Shown piece by piece: positions 6,874 through 10,425 of a stretch of 10,425 bases of DNA (its first letter is position 1; every line of letters begins with the position of its first letter). The position numbers and the translations under genes were made by a program. The DNA is taken from contig JAAURO010000031.1 of NCBI GenBank assembly GCA_012032215.1, positions 1 through 10,425 of the forward strand. The letters run 5' to 3'. Under the pieces are notes generated by a model. It worked only from the letters and a program-made list of their open reading frames with translations, searched no databases and was not told where the DNA came from. This DNA comes from Limnobacter sp. (GTDB lineage Bacteria; Pseudomonadota; Gammaproteobacteria; Burkholderiales; Burkholderiaceae_B).

Positions 6874-8998
6874 GCACCTGTTCCAGACTCTGTAGCCCGA
6901 AACCCAATAGCCAGTTTGTTCAACAATTGGTCGTGCGAATTAACCACCCTCGCCCCCGAGGGCTTTTTACGCTCATAATGGCCAGTTGCATCCGACACCC
7001 AAGCCAGCACGTTGTCAGCCAACATGGCTTTCAGGCCCTCTTCTATGACGCGTTTTTTAAGCCTGGGGTCCTCAATCGGAATGGCCAGTTCCACCCGGCG
7101 AAAAAAATTTCTGTCCATCCAGTCGGCGCTGGAAATGTATACATCTTCTGCGCCATCGTTGTAAAAATAAAACACCCGACTGTGTTCCAGAAAACGCCCC
7201 ACCACTGAACGCAGGTGAATGTTTTCACTCAAACCCGGCACGCCGGGCTTCAAAGCGCACTGCCCGCGCACGATCAAATCAATTTTTACCCCTGCACGGG
7301 AAGCGTCATACAGAGCCTCGATCAATCGGGGTTCCAGCAAAGAGTTCATCCGGGCCATTACCCGCGCCTTTTTACCCGCCTTGGCAAATTCCGCTTCTTT
7401 TTGCACGGCCAGCAGCACGTTGCTGTGCAGGTTAAACGGCGAATTCCAGATTTTGTTCAACCGTTTGGCACGGCCCAAGCCAGTCAGGTGGTTAAACACC
7501 TCGTGCACATCCTGGCCCAACGCCTCGTTGGCCGAAAGCAGGCCAAAATCGGTGTAAAGCCTTGCCGTTTTTGGGTGGTAATTGCCGGTTCCCAAGTGCA
7601 CATAACGGCGCAGACGTGTTCGACCATTTTTGTTTTTTCGCGGCGCACCACCATCAGCATTTTGGCGTGCGTTTTTTGCCCCACTACGCCATACACCACA
7701 TGTGCGCCCGCCTGCTCCAACCTGGCAGCCCAGCGAATATTTGCTTCTTCATCAAAACGGGCCATCAGCTCCAAAACCACCGTCACCTCCTTGCCACTGC
7801 GCGTGGCCTGCAACAAAGACTCCATCAACTCAGAATCGTTGCCAGTGCGGTAAATGGTTTGCTTGATAGCCACCACCTGCGGATCGCTGGCAGCCTTTTT
7901 CACAAAATCCAGAACAGGCACAAAACTTTGATAGGGGTGGTGCAGCAACACATCGCCCTGACTTAAAACCTGAAACAAATCCATGTCTTTGGTCAACACA
8001 GAAGGCAAACCCGGCGTAAAAGGCGCGAACTTCAAATCAGGCCGCTCAATGGTGTCGCACATCTGCATCAAACGCCCCAGATTCACCGGTCCGTTCACGC
8101 GGAACAACGACTGGTCGGTTAAATTAAACTCGGTCAAAAGCCGCTTGGTCATGGAAGGGGTGCAATGGTCCGCAACTTCCAGGCGCACCGCATCGCCAAA
8201 GTGGCGCTGCGGCAGCTCGCCTTGCAAGGCAATGCGCAAGTTGGTAATTTCCTCTTCGTCCACGTACAAATCCGAATTGCGCGTTACCCTGAACTGAAAC
8301 ACCCCATGCACCTCCATGCCCGGAAACAGCTCGGGCACAAACGCCTGCATCACCGAAGTCAGCATCACAAAGGCGTGTTCGTGCCCTGAAAGCCCCTTGG
8401 GCAACTTCACCACACGCGGCAAAGCACGTGGTGCCTGCACAATCGCCACGTTGGAAAGCCTGCCAAAAGCATCTTTGCCAGAAAGCTCCACCGCAAAGTT
8501 CAGCGATTTATTGAGCACGCGGGGAAACGGATGCGCCGGGTCCAGCCCAATGGGCGTAAGAACGGGCAACACCTCGGCTCTGAAATACTGCTTGGCCCAT
8601 TCTGCCTGCTGCTCGTTCCAGCGGTTAATAGTGAGCACCACCACACCCCGTTTTTCGAGCGCAGGCAGCACCCTGCTGTTCAGCAAATCGTATTGCCGAT
8701 GCACCAAACCCTGAATGTGTTCCGTCACCAGCCGGAATGTTTCCAGAGAACTTCGGTCGTCCAGCTCGCGAAACTCCGGATTTTGCCGAATTTGCTCTTG
8801 AAGCCCAGACACCCGAATTTCAAAAAACTCATCCAGATTACCCGACACAATGCACAAAAACCTCAAGCGCTCCAGCAAGGGCAACGATTCATCCTCGGCC
8901 ATGGCCAGCACGCGCTCGTTAAAAGCCAGCAAGCTAAGCTCACGATTCAGGAACCACTCTGAATTGGGCTTAACCTCACTGCGTTTGGTAGTTTTCAC
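6870..8998 (-). pseudogene. ppk1: Polyphosphate kinase PPK1, interrupted by one frameshift
   Basis: PPK1 reversibly polymerises the gamma-phosphate of ATP into inorganic polyphosphate at the membrane-associated cytoplasmic face. The start is GTG 8998, behind AGGGGA, giving VKTTKRSEVKPNSEWFLNRE; the frame extends further up but without family similarity. Visible in order are FLNRELSLLAFNERVL, the NLDEFFEIRV segment, LTPIGLDPAHPFP, IKQTIYRTGNDSELMESL, ELMARFDEEANI, KTHAK with the autophosphorylated histidine near residue 444 (E. coli His435), RYVHLGTGNYHPKTARLYTDF, and RFLEHSRVFYF with the second histidine near 606 (E. coli His592). The first frame leaves the family just after VVRREKTK and stops at 7484. 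The rest lies one frame over, open from 7601. One extra base in the T5 (7627-7631) or T6 (7633-7638) run restores KNGRTRLRRYVHLGTGNYH and a protein of about 709 residues, normal for PPK1. All catalytic residues are present. It is divergent from ppx. Confidence 0.93.
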
Positions 8999-9172
8999 AA
9001 CCCATTCCCCTAAAAAACACCCATGCACGCACACAGCACCGCCAAAACATCCACCAAAGCCTTCCGTATTTGACCACAGCGCCCCCACGCTTCTTCTGTC
9101 CACAGGCACTGTTAAGCGGCTTTTTTGTGGCATGCTTGGGGCACTTTTTGCTCATTGTGCCGCCCACACCGA
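8999..9172. promoter_or_regulatory. ppk-ppx divergent intergenic region
   Basis: This 174-bp gap separates the two divergent polyphosphate genes and must hold both promoters. The AGGGGA ribosome-binding site of ppk lies at its left end (minus strand). No ribosome-binding site is evident before ppx. I could not identify convincing -35/-10 pairs on either strand. A pair of CTGT words at 9096-9099 and 9109-9112 recalls half of a Pho box, but the spacing is wrong. Confidence 0.4.
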
Positions 9173-10165
9173 ATGCCCTCAGACCCACAACTCATCGCTG
9201 CCGTAGACCTCGGTTCCAGCAGCTTTCGCATGCTGGTAGGCCGCATTGACGACTCGCACGCGCAAACTCAAATTTACGCCATAGACAGCCTGCGCGAACC
9301 CGTCCGATTGGGTGCAGGCCTTGGCAACGATAAAATGCTGGACTCCCCCTCCCAGCAAAGCGCCCTGGAAGCACTGCGCCGCTTTGGCGAGCGCCTGCGC
9401 TCTTTCGCCCCCGATCAGGTGCGCGCAGTAGCCACCAATGCCGTGCGGGTGGCGCGCAATGGTGCCGCCTTCATTGAAGCAGCCGAGCAAGCATTGGGGT
9501 TCGAAATCGACGTAATTTCCGGCGCTGAAGAGGCCCGCCTGGTCTACACCGGGGTAGCCCACCTGCTCCCCATCGGGCAAGGCAAGCGGCTGGTGATCGA
9601 CATTGGGGGCGGCTCCACAGAGTTCATCGTTGGGCAGGACTACGATCCACTTGCCCTGGAAAGCCTCTACATTGGTTGTGTATCGTTTTACAACCAGTTT
9701 TTCCCGGAAGGCCAGGTAAGCGCCAAATCTTTCAGGCAAGCCGAACTCAAAGCCCGGCGTGAAGTCACCGTGCTGCGCCGTCAGCTCACCGAACTAGGCT
9801 GGAACCAGGCCATTGGCTCCTCAGGCACCGCCCGCGCCCTGGCCGAACTGTGCATCGCCAACGGCCACACCGACCACGGCATCAATCTCAAAGGTCTGCA
9901 AGCTATCCGTGAAGAACTGCTGCGCTGCGGACACATCCACCACTTTGAACTGGCAGGCATCAAGCCCGATAAAAAAGCCAACGTGCCCGGCGGCCTGGCC
10001 ATTATGCTAGCCATCTTTGAAGAACTCGAACTCACCGGGATGGAAGTCACCGAAGGGGCCTTGCGCCAAGGCCTGCTCTATGACCTGCTGGGTCGCAAAA
10101 GCCACCACGACATGCGCGACACCACCGCCACCCAGTTTGCCACGCGCTACCGTGTAGGCCTTTAG
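9173..10165 (+). CDS. ppx: Exopolyphosphatase (Ppx/GppA family), C-terminally truncated
   Basis: This belongs to the ASKHA-fold Ppx/GppA phosphatases, which release phosphate processively from polyphosphate ends or hydrolyse pppGpp. From ATG 9173 the sequence shows the first phosphate-binding loop [13 protein letters not shown] (residues 9-21), [12 protein letters not shown] (85-96), ISGAEEARL with the likely catalytic glutamate (115-123), the second loop DIGGGSTEF (143-151) and the GSSGTARAL helix start. The two actin-like domains are complete and end in [14 protein letters not shown] followed by QFATRYRV. Family members then continue for roughly 150-180 more residues (HD-like domain III and a C-terminal domain). 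Here the frame stops two codons after RYRV, at TAG 10163-10165, where sequence from another gene begins on the opposite strand. It is therefore a truncated copy of 330 residues. Divergence from ppk supports Ppx over GppA. An upstream TTG at 9125 is open but shows no family similarity. Confidence 0.9.
   Translation: MPSDPQLIAAVDLGSSSFRMLVGRIDDSHAQTQIYAIDSLREPVRLGAGLGNDKMLDSPSQQSALEALRRFGERLRSFAPDQVRAVATNAVRVARNGAAFIEAAEQALGFEIDVISGAEEARLVYTGVAHLLPIGQGKRLVIDIGGGSTEFIVGQDYDPLALESLYIGCVSFYNQFFPEGQVSAKSFRQAELKARREVTVLRRQLTELGWNQAIGSSGTARALAELCIANGHTDHGINLKGLQAIREELLRCGHIHHFELAGIKPDKKANVPGGLAIMLAIFEELELTGMEVTEGALRQGLLYDLLGRKSHHDMRDTTATQFATRYRVGL
10148..10156. other. Junction between truncated ppx and the ornithine cyclodeaminase fragment
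   Basis: The nine bases TACCGTGTA fit both genes. Read forward they encode the YRV of ppx QFATRYRV; read in reverse they encode YTV of the cyclodeaminase LGLKAYTV strand. Left of them only ppx is recognisable and right of them only the cyclodeaminase. This is the breakpoint of an inversion, deletion or assembly join, with short shared sequence. Confidence 0.5.
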
Positions 10166-10369
10166 CCCGAGCAGGCCTTTGAACCCGGCGAAATTCGCGA
10201 CGGCGCCGCTCATTACTTGAAGTATCGAGCCCGCCGCGCGCATACGACGGCGAGACTCGTTTGTCGCCTCGCCCGCAGCCTGGGCTTTGAAGACGGCTTC
10301 GACAGCGGCGAGCGTGTCTTCCATCGTCAGCGACTTCGATACGTCTTGTTCGGTCAAAAAAAGTGGCAT
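10148..10369 (-). pseudogene. Ornithine cyclodeaminase/mu-crystallin family protein, N-terminal fragment
   Basis: About 74 codons from ATG 10369 read [20 protein letters not shown], then a helix [20 protein letters not shown], then [18 protein letters not shown] and LGLKAYTV. This matches the N-terminal region of the NAD-dependent ornithine cyclodeaminase/alanine dehydrogenase/mu-crystallin family: the FLTE-x-DV start, the (A)VE-x-AF helix, the arginine-rich strand, and the LGLKAYTV strand that precedes the catalytic loop. After about 10148 the frame stays open to 10007 but is only the antisense of ppx ([13 protein letters not shown]), so the NAD-binding domain is absent. Members interconvert ornithine and proline or reduce cyclic ketimines; the substrate cannot be told here. 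No Shine-Dalgarno is obvious before the ATG. A perfect inverted repeat lies 23-44 bp upstream. The fragment is non-functional as it stands. Confidence 0.7.
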
Positions 10370-10391
10370 TTGTCGATCATTGGAAGATGTA

Positions 10392-10413
10392 CCGCAGGTT
10401 GTCCAACCTGCGG
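10392..10413. promoter_or_regulatory. Perfect inverted repeat, candidate operator
   Basis: Ten-base arms CCGCAGGTTG (10392-10401) and CAACCTGCGG (10404-10413) are exact reverse complements separated by TC. It sits 23-44 bp upstream of the ornithine cyclodeaminase-type ATG, where a core promoter would be expected. No T-run follows on either strand and the spacer is too short for a relaxed hairpin loop, so a binding site for a dimeric regulator is more likely than a terminator. The regulator is not in the window. Confidence 0.5.
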
Positions 10414-10425
10414 ATGTTTAAAAAT

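Noticed and set aside
7625..7638. Programmed ribosomal frameshifting in ppk1
   Set aside because: The runs do not form a correctly phased slippery heptamer with a downstream structure, and PPK1 is not known to need frameshifting.
9096..9112. Pho box-like CTGT...CTGT between ppk and ppx
   Set aside because: The two CTGT words are 13 bases apart, not the 11 of PhoB sites, and the following bases do not match the consensus.
9112..9127. GTTAAGCGGCTTTTTTG as a terminator between ppk and ppx
   Set aside because: No adequate GC stem precedes the T-run, and both genes point away from it.

Overview
The window looks like a chromosomal segment of a betaproteobacterium, probably Burkholderiales, with moderate GC. 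This rests on the protein style: the polyphosphate kinase (PPK1), the two-ACT-domain threonine deaminase and the NPPW methyltransferase all read like Burkholderiales versions. The genus cannot be fixed from the sequence alone.

Layout, left to right. (1) The 3' end of ilvA, threonine deaminase (to 580, +). (2) A cell-surface polysaccharide block: an O-antigen ligase/polymerase-type membrane protein (587-1860, -), a family 2 glycosyltransferase (1900-2722, +), an RgpF-like glycosyltransferase (2810-3814, -) and a small SAM-dependent methyltransferase (3801-4475, +). These alternate in strand, with very short gaps or overlaps. (3) An AI-2E family membrane protein (4426-5487, -) and a larger NPPW methyltransferase (5580 to about 6713, -). 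(4) The polyphosphate pair: ppk (6870-8998, -) divergent from ppx (9173-10165, +). (5) A right-hand edge where ppx is cut off after about 330 residues and abuts the first ~74 codons of an ornithine cyclodeaminase/mu-crystallin family gene on the opposite strand. A perfect inverted repeat lies just upstream of that gene.

Functional picture. Region 2 probably builds and attaches surface glycans (LPS O-antigen or capsule): sugar transfer, methyl decoration, and ligation or polymerisation at the membrane. Region 4 makes and degrades polyphosphate. The flanking genes are ordinary metabolism.

The most striking feature is damage. The ligase, the family 2 glycosyltransferase (twice) and ppk each change reading frame in a way repaired by restoring one base. 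Three of these four sites are runs of five or six identical bases, and a possible fifth case at the start of the NPPW methyltransferase also involves a base run. All go in the same direction (one base lost), which favours homopolymer under-calling in the assembly over real gene decay. The ppx/ornithine cyclodeaminase junction could be a true rearrangement or an assembly join. I see no convincing new defence, mobile or regulatory system, no CRISPR array, no RNA gene and no insertion sequence.
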